From NCBI GenBank assembly GCA_963667715.1, contig OY763926.1, forward strand, positions 4,216,001 to 4,280,000: a stretch of 64,000 nt of DNA, given 5' to 3'. How positions within the stretch are numbered: position 1 is the first letter of the stretch; each line of letters starts with the position of its first letter. The DNA is from JAFGDI01 sp963667715. GTDB lineage: Bacteria; Planctomycetota; Phycisphaerae; Sedimentisphaerales; SM23-30. The notes under the pieces are model-generated. The model was not told the DNA's origin. It saw only the letters and a list, made by a program, of their open reading frames with translations, and ran no database searches. The position numbers were made by a program, and so were the translations under genes. Shown here one piece after another: positions 18,060 to 25,937 of this stretch.

Positions 18060-19070
18060 ATGAAAAGAAAAACCTTACATATAGTAATGCCGGTTATGGC
18101 CATATTTTGTACATTAATTTTTTCAGGATGTTCAAATGTTGTCTATAATGACGACCAGGAGGCCAAATATATCAAACCGACCATCGCGGTTATTGGCTTT
18201 GAGAACCGGGCTCCCGCGAAAATGAGGGGACAGATCGGAGATGGTATGTCCGAACAGCTCACCGAACAGCTTATCGCGACCCGCAGATATGTTGTTATCG
18301 AGCGTGAACATTTCCAGGACATTCTCAACGAACTTAACAATAGTAAAAACGACAGGTTCCGCGAACAAGGCCGCCTCCAGTCAGGCCAGCTAAAGCTCGT
18401 GGATTACCTGATCAGAGGTGTTATTACCGACTACGGCCACGTCGAAACCAATCAGGGTATCGGCCGTGTGCTTGACCTGGGACTGCTCGGCCCTAGCTCA
18501 TATACCGTTGTCGCTGCTACAATTACAGTTGTTGACGTGCAAAGTGGTCAGACTATCGCCAGCGTAAGCGTAGAGGGTAAAGCGAAAACCACCAGCCAGA
18601 AAGATGATATGCGTGACGACTCAGTCGCGTTTGGTGGACATGCTTTCTATAAAACCTCGCTGGGTAAGGCGACTAAAGACATGCTCCATGAAGCGGTCGA
18701 GGCTATAACAAGAATGATCGCTGAAGAAAAGTTCCACTCTAAAATCGCTCGTGTCGACGGCAGAACCGTATACATCGTCGGCGGCGAAGACCGCAAACTA
18801 GAAGTCGGACAAATATACAACGTTCGCGGCATACCAAAGGAGATAATGGACCCTGAAACTGGTGACCTGCTCGGCGAAATACCTGGCCCTTATATCGGTA
18901 AGGTCGAAATCAGACATGTTATGGAAAAATACTCGATCGCAAAAATACTCAGCGGCGAACGATACGAACAAGGGCAGGTACTATTCAATCCGGAAGATGA
19001 CCCATCTTTCAACCCCAAACCAAAACCAGACCCGGAAATACCATTCATAAAGTTCCGCAACCAAGAATAA
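18060..19070 (+). CDS. CsgG/LpoB-like outer-membrane lipoprotein
   Basis: This 336-residue lipoprotein has signal peptide MKRKTLHIVMPVMAIFC with lipobox FSGCS. The next section has the CsgG-family pattern: IAVIGFENRAPA, then SEQLTEQLIATRRYVVIEREHFQDIL, VDYLIRGVITDYG, and VVAATITVVDVQSGQTIASVSVEGKA. A separate beta domain (about 230-320) and a proline-rich tail follow. CsgG forms an outer-membrane secretion nonamer in curli systems, while related proteins such as LpoB activate peptidoglycan synthases. No curli genes are nearby, so only the family is claimed. The start is the ATG at the signal peptide; no clear ribosome site is seen. A perfect terminator follows. Confidence 0.82.
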   Translation: MKRKTLHIVMPVMAIFCTLIFSGCSNVVYNDDQEAKYIKPTIAVIGFENRAPAKMRGQIGDGMSEQLTEQLIATRRYVVIEREHFQDILNELNNSKNDRFREQGRLQSGQLKLVDYLIRGVITDYGHVETNQGIGRVLDLGLLGPSSYTVVAATITVVDVQSGQTIASVSVEGKAKTTSQKDDMRDDSVAFGGHAFYKTSLGKATKDMLHEAVEAITRMIAEEKFHSKIARVDGRTVYIVGGEDRKLEVGQIYNVRGIPKEIMDPETGDLLGEIPGPYIGKVEIRHVMEKYSIAKILSGERYEQGQVLFNPEDDPSFNPKPKPDPEIPFIKFRNQE

Positions 19071-19073
19071 AAA

Positions 19074-19117
19074 AAGGCACCTCTAAATATCATTCTTAGA
19101 GGTGCCTGTATTTTTAT
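19074..19117 (+). terminator. Terminator of CsgG-like gene
   Basis: Perfect 12-base arms AGGCACCTCTAA/TTAGAGGTGCCT have a 9-base loop and a trailing TATTTTTAT. A-runs on the left suggest it may act in both directions. Confidence 0.88.
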
Positions 19118-19168
19118 CTAAACATATATCTTTGCACTATGCACTTTGCACTTATTATTCACCCTTCC

Positions 19169-20734
19169 CTAAGCCTGCTGATCGAACTTCGTACCGTTTC
19201 GCTTAAATGGTCTAGCCAGTATCACACTGGTACGACCCGCCATATCACCTGCCCGCTGACGACGTGGTGTTATCATCATAACTATTAGCACCATCGGGAT
19301 CGTATAAGGCAGCAGCTCTAATATCCGGTACAGATTCCTTACCAAAATTCGCCAGAATCCAACTTTACCCGGTGCCAGACTCTCAGCATCTACCACCTTC
19401 AAGCCAAATACCAGCTTGCCCGGCGTAGCGGCCATCAGCCACTCGAACAGTACAAAATACGCCAACATAATCACATAAGACACCACCATTAGCATCAGCA
19501 TCGGCCCCAGATCTACATTGATCACACCCGAATACTTCAACTGCTCCTGGATCTGCGTTACGGTATTGGCTATTTGCTGCTGGTCGATTACTTTCAAAAA
19601 GCCCAGAGCCGCCATTACAATATCCATTATAAATGACAGACACACTATATCTATCACAAAGGCCGGCACTCGCAGCGAAACCGGACACGGCACACCATGC
19701 GAGGTCTTGGGCATTAACCCGCCAACCATAGACTTCTTAAATCTCAGCACAACTGTCAAGACAACTATACCCGGCAGCAGCAGCCCGACATACTGTACAT
19801 ACATATTCTCTGACATATCGATCACCGACATATCATAAGACTCTACCACATCACCCACCAGCGTACCGGTAAGCTCATACCTCTGCAATAGCACCTTATC
19901 ACCTGCCAATACCGCAACAGCCACATCGCTGCCGATACTGAAAAAACCATAGCCGCTATCTGCCAACTCCGGCAGCTCTGACACTTCAAGCTTTACCCTG
20001 CTATTGAGCTGATTATTAATAAAACTGCTCGCATAACAGCCATAGCCGTCAGCATAATCTGACAAAACAAACAGAACCGTACGGTTAGCAGTTACTATAT
20101 CCATTATCCGGCTGCGTTCATTCACACTGTTGACCGAAATATCCAAATGTGCCAGCCCGTCAACACTGGTCGCATCGCAAAATACCGAACCATTAATATC
20201 CTGACCTGCTATATATACCTTATTATCATAAAAGAACAGCTGGCCATTATTAAATCCATTCGGCAGCCCGTCAGTAATATAAGACACCAGTGTCCACTGC
20301 CCCTGCGATAGTCTGAAGATCGCATACTTATCTTCCTTCGTTCCGAGCATATACAGATCACCACCCGCCGACATTGCATCCAACGGCAAATAATCCTTAT
20401 CATAATTCTGTATTGTATTGCTCGATGTACGCGAGTAGCTGATTACCGTTCCGTCAGCAAAAAAAGCGACCATACTGCCTTCATGCACCGTCGTCACCAG
20501 CGGATTACCCATATACGACTTCAGGTATAGCGGGGCCTTTACATTTTCCTTATCGACAGAAAAAAGCGTAAACTCCTGCTTCGCTTCGCTGCTGCTCTTG
20601 ATAATATAATAGATATTCATATTATCACTTACCGCAGAAAACGACTGCTCCGGCTTATCGAGCTCTTCGCTCCGCACACCGCCCACCAGCACAACAAAAG
20701 CCAGCAGACCAATTATTATTTTACTTAATTTCAT
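19169..20734 (-). CDS. RDD-family membrane protein with periplasmic beta-propeller-like domain
   Basis: This protein of about 521 residues has an N-terminal signal segment (KLSKIIIGLLAFVVLVGG). An extracytoplasmic region of about 270 residues follows, built of repeating short beta units (YMLGTKEDKYAIFRLSQGQW, VFCDATSVDGLAHLDIS) that looks like a propeller. A transmembrane helix is near 310. The C-terminal RDD domain starts CPVSLRVPAFVIDIVCLSF and contains ATPGKLVFGLKVVD, with R and two D residues as usual. RDD proteins have been linked to ion transport, but most are uncharacterised. A TTG at 20749 is an alternative start. It is the last of several minus-strand envelope genes. Confidence 0.75.
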   Translation of the reverse strand: MKLSKIIIGLLAFVVLVGGVRSEELDKPEQSFSAVSDNMNIYYIIKSSSEAKQEFTLFSVDKENVKAPLYLKSYMGNPLVTTVHEGSMVAFFADGTVISYSRTSSNTIQNYDKDYLPLDAMSAGGDLYMLGTKEDKYAIFRLSQGQWTLVSYITDGLPNGFNNGQLFFYDNKVYIAGQDINGSVFCDATSVDGLAHLDISVNSVNERSRIMDIVTANRTVLFVLSDYADGYGCYASSFINNQLNSRVKLEVSELPELADSGYGFFSIGSDVAVAVLAGDKVLLQRYELTGTLVGDVVESYDMSVIDMSENMYVQYVGLLLPGIVVLTVVLRFKKSMVGGLMPKTSHGVPCPVSLRVPAFVIDIVCLSFIMDIVMAALGFLKVIDQQQIANTVTQIQEQLKYSGVINVDLGPMLMLMVVSYVIMLAYFVLFEWLMAATPGKLVFGLKVVDAESLAPGKVGFWRILVRNLYRILELLPYTIPMVLIVMMITPRRQRAGDMAGRTSVILARPFKRNGTKFDQQA

Positions 20735-20809
20735 ATATAAACTACTCAAACTAACCTATTACGGTTACTAATTCCTAATTACAAAATCTTATCCAGATGC
20801 ACACCGGGA

Positions 20810-21649
20810 CTATTCCCCACAACTCGCATCCAGCTGCTCAAACTCACGGGCCTTATCGATTGTCATCTGATACAGCATATCCCTGTTGCGACTATCGATA
20901 TTATACTTCTTCAGCTTCATCTCCAGCGAAGCATCCTCCGGCAGATACTCCAACTTTATCTCCAGCGGCAGATTCATACCCTCAAACTCCTGGTACTTAC
21001 CCAGATTGCTCGATACCACCAGACGACCGTCCCAGCTGTAAATATTGATCTTCCTTGGAACATTATCAAACTTATCGAAGCACAGCTCATGCAGATACAT
21101 CAGCCGACTTTCTGGATTAATATATTCGATGATATTATAATCCGACTTCTGCTTATATGAATACACCTTATCTAGCGGTATCGGCTTCAGCGTCAGACTC
21201 TCCAGCAATGCCTGAATATCCAGAGGAAACGCACGACTGCAATCGCTGCCGACATTTTTATGATAGCCCCATGCACCCCCGCCTTTATCAGCCTCGGAAT
21301 ACATACCATAACAAGTCTCATCGGAAACTACTACCAATGCCTTAACGTTAAACGAATTGAACTGAATATAAAGTTTCGGCAGCTCACCTGGCTCTGCCGG
21401 CGGACTATAAAACAGCTTACCGCCCGAATCGCTATGACGTTCCTTATCTTTGCCGCTGCCGGTCTGACCGACCCAACGCCCCATCGTCGCATAGATCGGC
21501 TCAACTGCCGCCACTGCACTATTGTACGGCTCTACCACTTCCAAAAGCGACCGCTCCGGCGGTGCCACTTCTATCGGCTCCTGGCAGCCTGCCGCAAATA
21601 AAAATAACGCCAGACCAGAATATATATATTTCTTACAATTCACTGCCAT
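20810..21649 (-). CDS. Lipoprotein of unknown function (LolA-like beta fold possible)
   Basis: This lipoprotein of about 279 residues starts MAVNCKKYIYSGLALFLF with lipobox FAAGC. The mature part is a string of beta strands with amphipathic pattern (LPKLYIQFNSFNVKALVVVSD, NIIEYINPESRLMYLHELCF, KINIYSWDGRLVVSSNLGKY). This recalls LolA/LolB-type half barrels that bind lipid, but no defining motif is present, so this is only a suggestion. The start is ambiguous between TTG 21658 and ATG 21649. It lies in a run of minus-strand envelope genes: PEGA lipoprotein, unknown protein, this gene, RDD protein. Confidence 0.65.
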   Translation of the reverse strand: MAVNCKKYIYSGLALFLFAAGCQEPIEVAPPERSLLEVVEPYNSAVAAVEPIYATMGRWVGQTGSGKDKERHSDSGGKLFYSPPAEPGELPKLYIQFNSFNVKALVVVSDETCYGMYSEADKGGGAWGYHKNVGSDCSRAFPLDIQALLESLTLKPIPLDKVYSYKQKSDYNIIEYINPESRLMYLHELCFDKFDNVPRKINIYSWDGRLVVSSNLGKYQEFEGMNLPLEIKLEYLPEDASLEMKLKKYNIDSRNRDMLYQMTIDKAREFEQLDASCGE

Positions 21650-21687
21650 CACTGCCAAAAATCCTTTTTATTACCCGTCAGTTATTT

Positions 21688-22179
21688 CTAATCAAAATCA
21701 CCGTTCAGGATCGTACTCAACTCCTGCGAGACCTCCTGGATCTTCTCATCATCCAGATGAGGGTTCACTACATCCATAAGGTTAGGGTTCTTCACCATCT
21801 TCATCTTCCACACTTCTTTGTCGTCGACATATTCGGTGGTATCATACTTAAGTATCCGCTTCCTCATCAGGATAAGGGCCAGTACAAAACGGAAATTGAC
21901 CTTCTTGCTATCCTCTTCGCCGTCGAGCCGGTGAAATACATTGATCAGAACATCATCGTCAACCAGCAGTTTTTCCTTCTCGTCTTTTATCGGAACACGA
22001 GTCATCCAATAGCAAAAAACCTCAGGCTTATGCTCTTCCCAATACTCCCGGCAATAATCCACACGGTCAAATCCCTCTTCGCTTTCTACCAGCGTAGCAT
22101 AAAAGCTCTCGCCCGGCTCCAGCTCCTTTTCAGTACCGGCACATTTACAATTTGTCCTTTGTACTTTCCACTGTTCCAT
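21688..22179 (-). CDS. Conserved planctomycete-type hypothetical protein
   Basis: This 163-residue soluble protein has no signal peptide. Near the N-terminus it has a Cys-Lys-Cys pair (TNCKCAGTEKELEPGESFYATL) and then FDRVDYCREYWEE, a possible metal site. A Trp-rich centre (VFCYWMTRVPI) and a helical, acidic C-terminal half (FRFVLALILMRKRILKY, then LSTILNGDFD) follow. I believe similar proteins occur across planctomycetes without known function; this is a recollection, not a search result. It is placed between two lipoprotein genes with short gaps and is probably cotranscribed with them. Confidence 0.65.
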   Translation of the reverse strand: MEQWKVQRTNCKCAGTEKELEPGESFYATLVESEEGFDRVDYCREYWEEHKPEVFCYWMTRVPIKDEKEKLLVDDDVLINVFHRLDGEEDSKKVNFRFVLALILMRKRILKYDTTEYVDDKEVWKMKMVKNPNLMDVVNPHLDDEKIQEVSQELSTILNGDFD

Positions 22180-22235
22180 CTGATCTTATATCCCCTCAGT
22201 TATTATTTCTTATCAAAACCTGCTTTTATGCCGGA

Positions 22236-22667
22236 CTATTTTTCTGTCGCCTGACTCTTTACTTCCGACTCGACCTTCATCTTCGTCGCCCTTATTATCA
22301 GGCGATTCTCGTCTATCTCAGAAGTCGGTTCCAGATCATAATGCCATTCATGCTCATCTACAAAATTCACCGGCAATACACATTCCGAGAAAAAGTCAAA
22401 CACCGGCCACTGATATACCGGCACCGGCGGACGACACGCTGTCAATACCGGCTGATAGCCGTCTTTGCGTAAACTCACCGAATAATTACCATACCAGGTA
22501 AACGGCACAGTTACCGGAGTCGAACCTATCTCCTGATCGTTCAGCCAGACAACTGCTCCCGGGGGATTAGATGTTACTTTTATCAAACGCTCTACACATC
22601 CACTACTCAATGTCGCAACCGCTACCATTGCAGCCGACAGAACCATCTTGTTTATTATCGTTTTCAA
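22236..22667 (-). CDS. PEGA-domain lipoprotein
   Basis: This 143-residue lipoprotein has the lipobox LSSGC. It is followed directly by a PEGA domain (IKVTSNPPGAVVWLNDQEIGSTPVTVPF, then YSVSLRKDGYQP), a small surface-exposed beta fold. The rest contains VYQWPVFDFFSECVLP, a pattern common in planctomycete PEGA lipoproteins. The start appears to be TTG at 22667. AGGT lies just upstream, and the next ATG (22646) would remove the basic N-terminus of the signal peptide. It is part of the minus-strand envelope gene run. Confidence 0.8.
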   Translation of the reverse strand: MKTIINKMVLSAAMVAVATLSSGCVERLIKVTSNPPGAVVWLNDQEIGSTPVTVPFTWYGNYSVSLRKDGYQPVLTACRPPVPVYQWPVFDFFSECVLPVNFVDEHEWHYDLEPTSEIDENRLIIRATKMKVESEVKSQATEK

Positions 22668-22728
22668 ATGCTACCTGTTTCCTAAATCCTTACAACCTTA
22701 ATTCCTTACAGCCTGTAGCCGTTTTCGG

Positions 22729-22920
22729 CTACTCTTCTCCCGGATACTGCTTCTCGTCCGGCTGACGACTGGCAGTTACCGCCCGATATAAACTCCAGCT
22801 CAATCCGCCTGTGATCGTCACGACCATAAAGGCCAACGTCCCCCAGGCCGCCGGCGACATACTCAGCTCCGTTGCCGACTGTGATACTTCATTAGTTATT
22901 TCTGCTAATATAAACGACAT
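22729..22920 (-). CDS. MetS-like small subunit of NSS transporter
   Basis: This 63-residue protein has one transmembrane helix (about 28-48, WGTLAFMVVTITGGLSWSLYRA) and short polar ends. It sits 53 bases downstream of an NSS-family transporter gene on the same strand. In Corynebacterium the NSS methionine transporter MetP requires a small one-helix partner, MetS, and similar tiny genes accompany many bacterial NSS genes. The identification rests on size, topology and position. AGGTGA lies six bases before ATG 22920. Confidence 0.7.
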   Translation of the reverse strand: MSFILAEITNEVSQSATELSMSPAAWGTLAFMVVTITGGLSWSLYRAVTASRQPDEKQYPGEE

Positions 22921-22973
22921 CAAATGTCACCTGTTTCCTATTCAATATAACCTGGCTGCTTAACAATTGGCCA

Positions 22974-24509
22974 TTAGTCAAATTCTACTATATTCTTCAG
23001 CTTCGTATCCGGCCACAATGCCAGAATAACCGCCAGCAAGATCGCCGTTGCGTTCATCGCCAGGCCAAAGATATCGCGACCGATCAGATTACCGTCTTGG
23101 TCAATTATAAAGCCGCGTTCCGAAGTGAACTTATCATATAAGCCCCAGACGATCAGTGTGATCAGGATACCCGGCACTATTACCTTTATCATCACCAGCC
23201 ACCAGTTACCGATCTTCCAGTCGCTTCGCTGGTTCGCGTGGTTCTGCAATTTACGCAGGTCAAAGAACCAGCCCAGCACGATACATTCCATTAGTACCAC
23301 AAAGGTAATTCCAAACTCACCTTCGTTAATAAATGAATCGATCATATCGAACCAGCTCAAACCGCCTCTGGTTACATACAGCAGCCCCAGCCCACAGCCA
23401 ACAAGCGACATAGCCGATAGCACCTTCACTCGTGACCAGCCGGTCTTATCGATTATACTGCTCAAGGCCGCCTCGGTCAGAGAAAACGCAGAATCCAATC
23501 CCAATATGAACAAGGCAAAGAAAAATACTACCGAGAAAAATACCGGGAACGGCATATTCGCCAGTGCCTGCGGAAACGCGACAAACGCTAACCCCAGACT
23601 CTGAGCATCACCCAGAACCTTATTAACGTCCAGACCCTGCTGCAAAGCAAAAGCTCCCATTGTCGCAAACACTGTCAGACCAGCCACAAAACTTGTACCC
23701 AGATCCGCCAGACCTATTATCATTGCATTATTATTAATATCGCTCTTACGATGCAGATAACTCGCATACGTTATCATAACACCGAAACCAACCGACATTG
23801 AAAAACTAACATGGCCAAATGCCGCACGCCAGATATGTACATCACCCAGCATACTCCAGTTCGGCTCCAGAAAATACTTCACACCCGCCGCCGAACCTTC
23901 TATAGTCAAACTGCGATACAAAAGTAAAAAGAGCATTATCCACGGGATAGGTACAATTATCAGTACCAGCTTTCCAATAAAATGGATACCACGGAAGATA
24001 CATAAGAACATCGCAACCCAAACACCGATTAGCGACCACACTATCGGCATCCGCAAACCGCCCAGGGCAAAACTGCCATTATATTCCAGATAGTCATCGA
24101 AAAATGCCTGCTGGGCATGTTCCTTCCAAGGCAGCTCTGTACCATTGAACATACACATCACACTATCGACCAGATAATTCGCACACCATGCCAGCACCAC
24201 CGCATAATAACATACAATGATAAAACTCGACACGATCGCCCACCAGCCGAAAAACTCCATCTTGCGATTGAGCTTGCCAAAGGCAAATGGTGCCGCTCGC
24301 TGGGTATAATGACCTAGTGAAAATTCCAGAATCAACAGCGGAATACCGATCGACAACATCGCGATGATATATGGGATTAGAAATGCTCCGCCGCCGTTGG
24401 CATACGTCTCATGGGGAAATCGCCAGACATTACCCAGCCCTACCGCAGATCCGATAGCCGCCAGGACAAAACCTGCCCGCGAGCCCCAGTTTTCTCTTGT
24501 TTCTTTCAT
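22974..24509 (-). CDS. Sodium-dependent neurotransmitter:sodium symporter (NSS/SNF) family transporter
   Basis: This inner-membrane secondary transporter of about 511 residues has 11-12 helices. The first helix contains the Na+/substrate site GSAVGLGNVWRFPHETYANGGGAFLIPY, with the family's unwound region. Later helices include VSFSMSVGFGVMITYASYL and the Na2-site region. Bacterial NSS proteins (LeuT, MetP, TnaT) import amino acids with sodium. With iorAB nearby, aromatic or branched amino acids are plausible substrates, but this is inference. ATG 24509 is chosen because the family begins WxSRxGF shortly after. The small MetS-like gene follows it. Confidence 0.92.
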   Translation of the reverse strand: MKETRENWGSRAGFVLAAIGSAVGLGNVWRFPHETYANGGGAFLIPYIIAMLSIGIPLLILEFSLGHYTQRAAPFAFGKLNRKMEFFGWWAIVSSFIIVCYYAVVLAWCANYLVDSVMCMFNGTELPWKEHAQQAFFDDYLEYNGSFALGGLRMPIVWSLIGVWVAMFLCIFRGIHFIGKLVLIIVPIPWIMLFLLLYRSLTIEGSAAGVKYFLEPNWSMLGDVHIWRAAFGHVSFSMSVGFGVMITYASYLHRKSDINNNAMIIGLADLGTSFVAGLTVFATMGAFALQQGLDVNKVLGDAQSLGLAFVAFPQALANMPFPVFFSVVFFFALFILGLDSAFSLTEAALSSIIDKTGWSRVKVLSAMSLVGCGLGLLYVTRGGLSWFDMIDSFINEGEFGITFVVLMECIVLGWFFDLRKLQNHANQRSDWKIGNWWLVMIKVIVPGILITLIVWGLYDKFTSERGFIIDQDGNLIGRDIFGLAMNATAILLAVILALWPDTKLKNIVEFD

Positions 24510-24613
24510 AGTTCCTACACGCAACACCATAGAGACAAGACAAAACCTGCCCCTATCTTCTCATTAAAAACAAAACTGCAACCGCAACGACAAGTCTAAA
24601 CCTGCCCTTGAAC

Positions 24614-25474
24614 TTATTCTGTTACTGCACTTTTTACTGACAGACCCAGCAGCTCTAATGAATTACGCTCTACTATGGTGCGTAGTTGCTCGCGAGGGAT
24701 CGCCGGCAAAACTGAATCTCTTGTTATCTTGTTCAGATTGTAGATAAACTCTACTGCATCTGATACTGTATGATTTGGGAAGTCACTGCCAAACAACAAC
24801 TTATCTATCACATCATATTCATAAGCCAGTGTCAGTGATCTATACGCCTGGAATGGACGGTTTGTCAGACCGGCAACATCGGCAAACACATTCTCATGCT
24901 TGGCCAGTAGCGAGATAGTCTGTTCTATCCATGGAAAGCCCAAATGTGAAATTACGATCTTCATATCTGGAAATTCGCGGGCCACTTCGTCTATACCGCT
25001 TGGTGCCGCCAGACTCAACGCCGCATCGGTCGGAACCTTGGTGCCATACAGAAAATACACCGGCATATTATTCGCAGACGCCGCTTCGTAAAGCTTGCAC
25101 GCCTGGCTGTGATATGGATGGAAATTCTGACATGCTGGGCTTACCGTTATTCCCGCCAGGATACCAGCCTCTATTATACGATCCATCTCCTTGGTACAAT
25201 CTGTGGCCATTGGGTCCAGGCCGGCAAACCCGATCAGGCTCTCTGGCTGTGCTGAGACATAACTGCTTATAAAATCGTTTGGGATCTCACAATTTAGCTG
25301 GTTACTTACAAAGCCCAATACTAATGAGACATCTGCCGGACCTGAAGAGGCCTGATGCTCGCCTGAACTGGCAAGGATCTTAGGATCACTTTTGGGGTAT
25401 AGGCAGGAAAATGTCATGGCTTTGCCCAGACACTCTGCTGACGGCCATATATGACTGTGACAATCTACTATCAT
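24614..25474 (-). CDS. Amidohydrolase-family (PF04909-type) metal-dependent hydrolase
   Basis: This 286-residue TIM-barrel enzyme opens with the metal-binding DCHSHIWP. It has GFAGLDPM, a later histidine in KIVISHLGFPW, and the aspartate motif LLFGSDFPNHTV near the C-terminus, in the order expected for amidohydrolase family 2. Relatives include gamma-resorcylate decarboxylase, ACMSD and many uncharacterised hydrolases, so the substrate is not predictable. It is a single gene, upstream of the NSS transporter gene on the same strand with a gap of about 100 bases. Confidence 0.85.
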   Translation of the reverse strand: MIVDCHSHIWPSAECLGKAMTFSCLYPKSDPKILASSGEHQASSGPADVSLVLGFVSNQLNCEIPNDFISSYVSAQPESLIGFAGLDPMATDCTKEMDRIIEAGILAGITVSPACQNFHPYHSQACKLYEAASANNMPVYFLYGTKVPTDAALSLAAPSGIDEVAREFPDMKIVISHLGFPWIEQTISLLAKHENVFADVAGLTNRPFQAYRSLTLAYEYDVIDKLLFGSDFPNHTVSDAVEFIYNLNKITRDSVLPAIPREQLRTIVERNSLELLGLSVKSAVTE

Positions 25475-25937
25475 AATAATTATTATTACTTCTGAGAAGT
25501 TACTGGTTAAACTAGATATTATTCACAGCACCTACAAGGCTACTGTTAGCTTTATCTCTCTTAACACAATATTATATAATCCTTTATGGTATTTGTCCAC
25601 AAATACCATATTTACTGTATAATCTAAAGTATAGTACCAATCACGCGGAATTGAAAGTAAAAATATCAGCTCTTAAACCGCCATTCTCGTACATTATTTA
25701 CTCATTATCCTTTTGATTAATATACATATTACGATTATCTTGGTATCTTCAGTTTTTTCAGATATACTCTGATCTTAAACACGGCTGAAACAATATAGAC
25801 ACTAAACTATAAGCCGTTAAATACAAAACTGTTACATTAATTTCACAAACCTGATTATCAACCGGCATAAATACCCGCTGCCGATAGATTATTATCGATA
25901 TGAAAGAAGAATTGTATTACCTCAGAAAGGACTACAT
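25475..25937. other. Divergent intergenic region
   Basis: This is 463 AT-rich bases between divergently transcribed genes. A possible promoter toward 25938 is TTGATT (25713) - 17 bases - TATCTT (25736). AAAGGA precedes the ATG at 25938. No repeat copy or RNA element is recognised. Confidence 0.35.

Noticed and set aside
21562..22254. Plus-strand open frame of 230 codons across the lipoprotein gene run
   Set aside because: It crosses three minus-strand genes with better evidence (lipobox, PEGA domain) and shows no recognisable domain.
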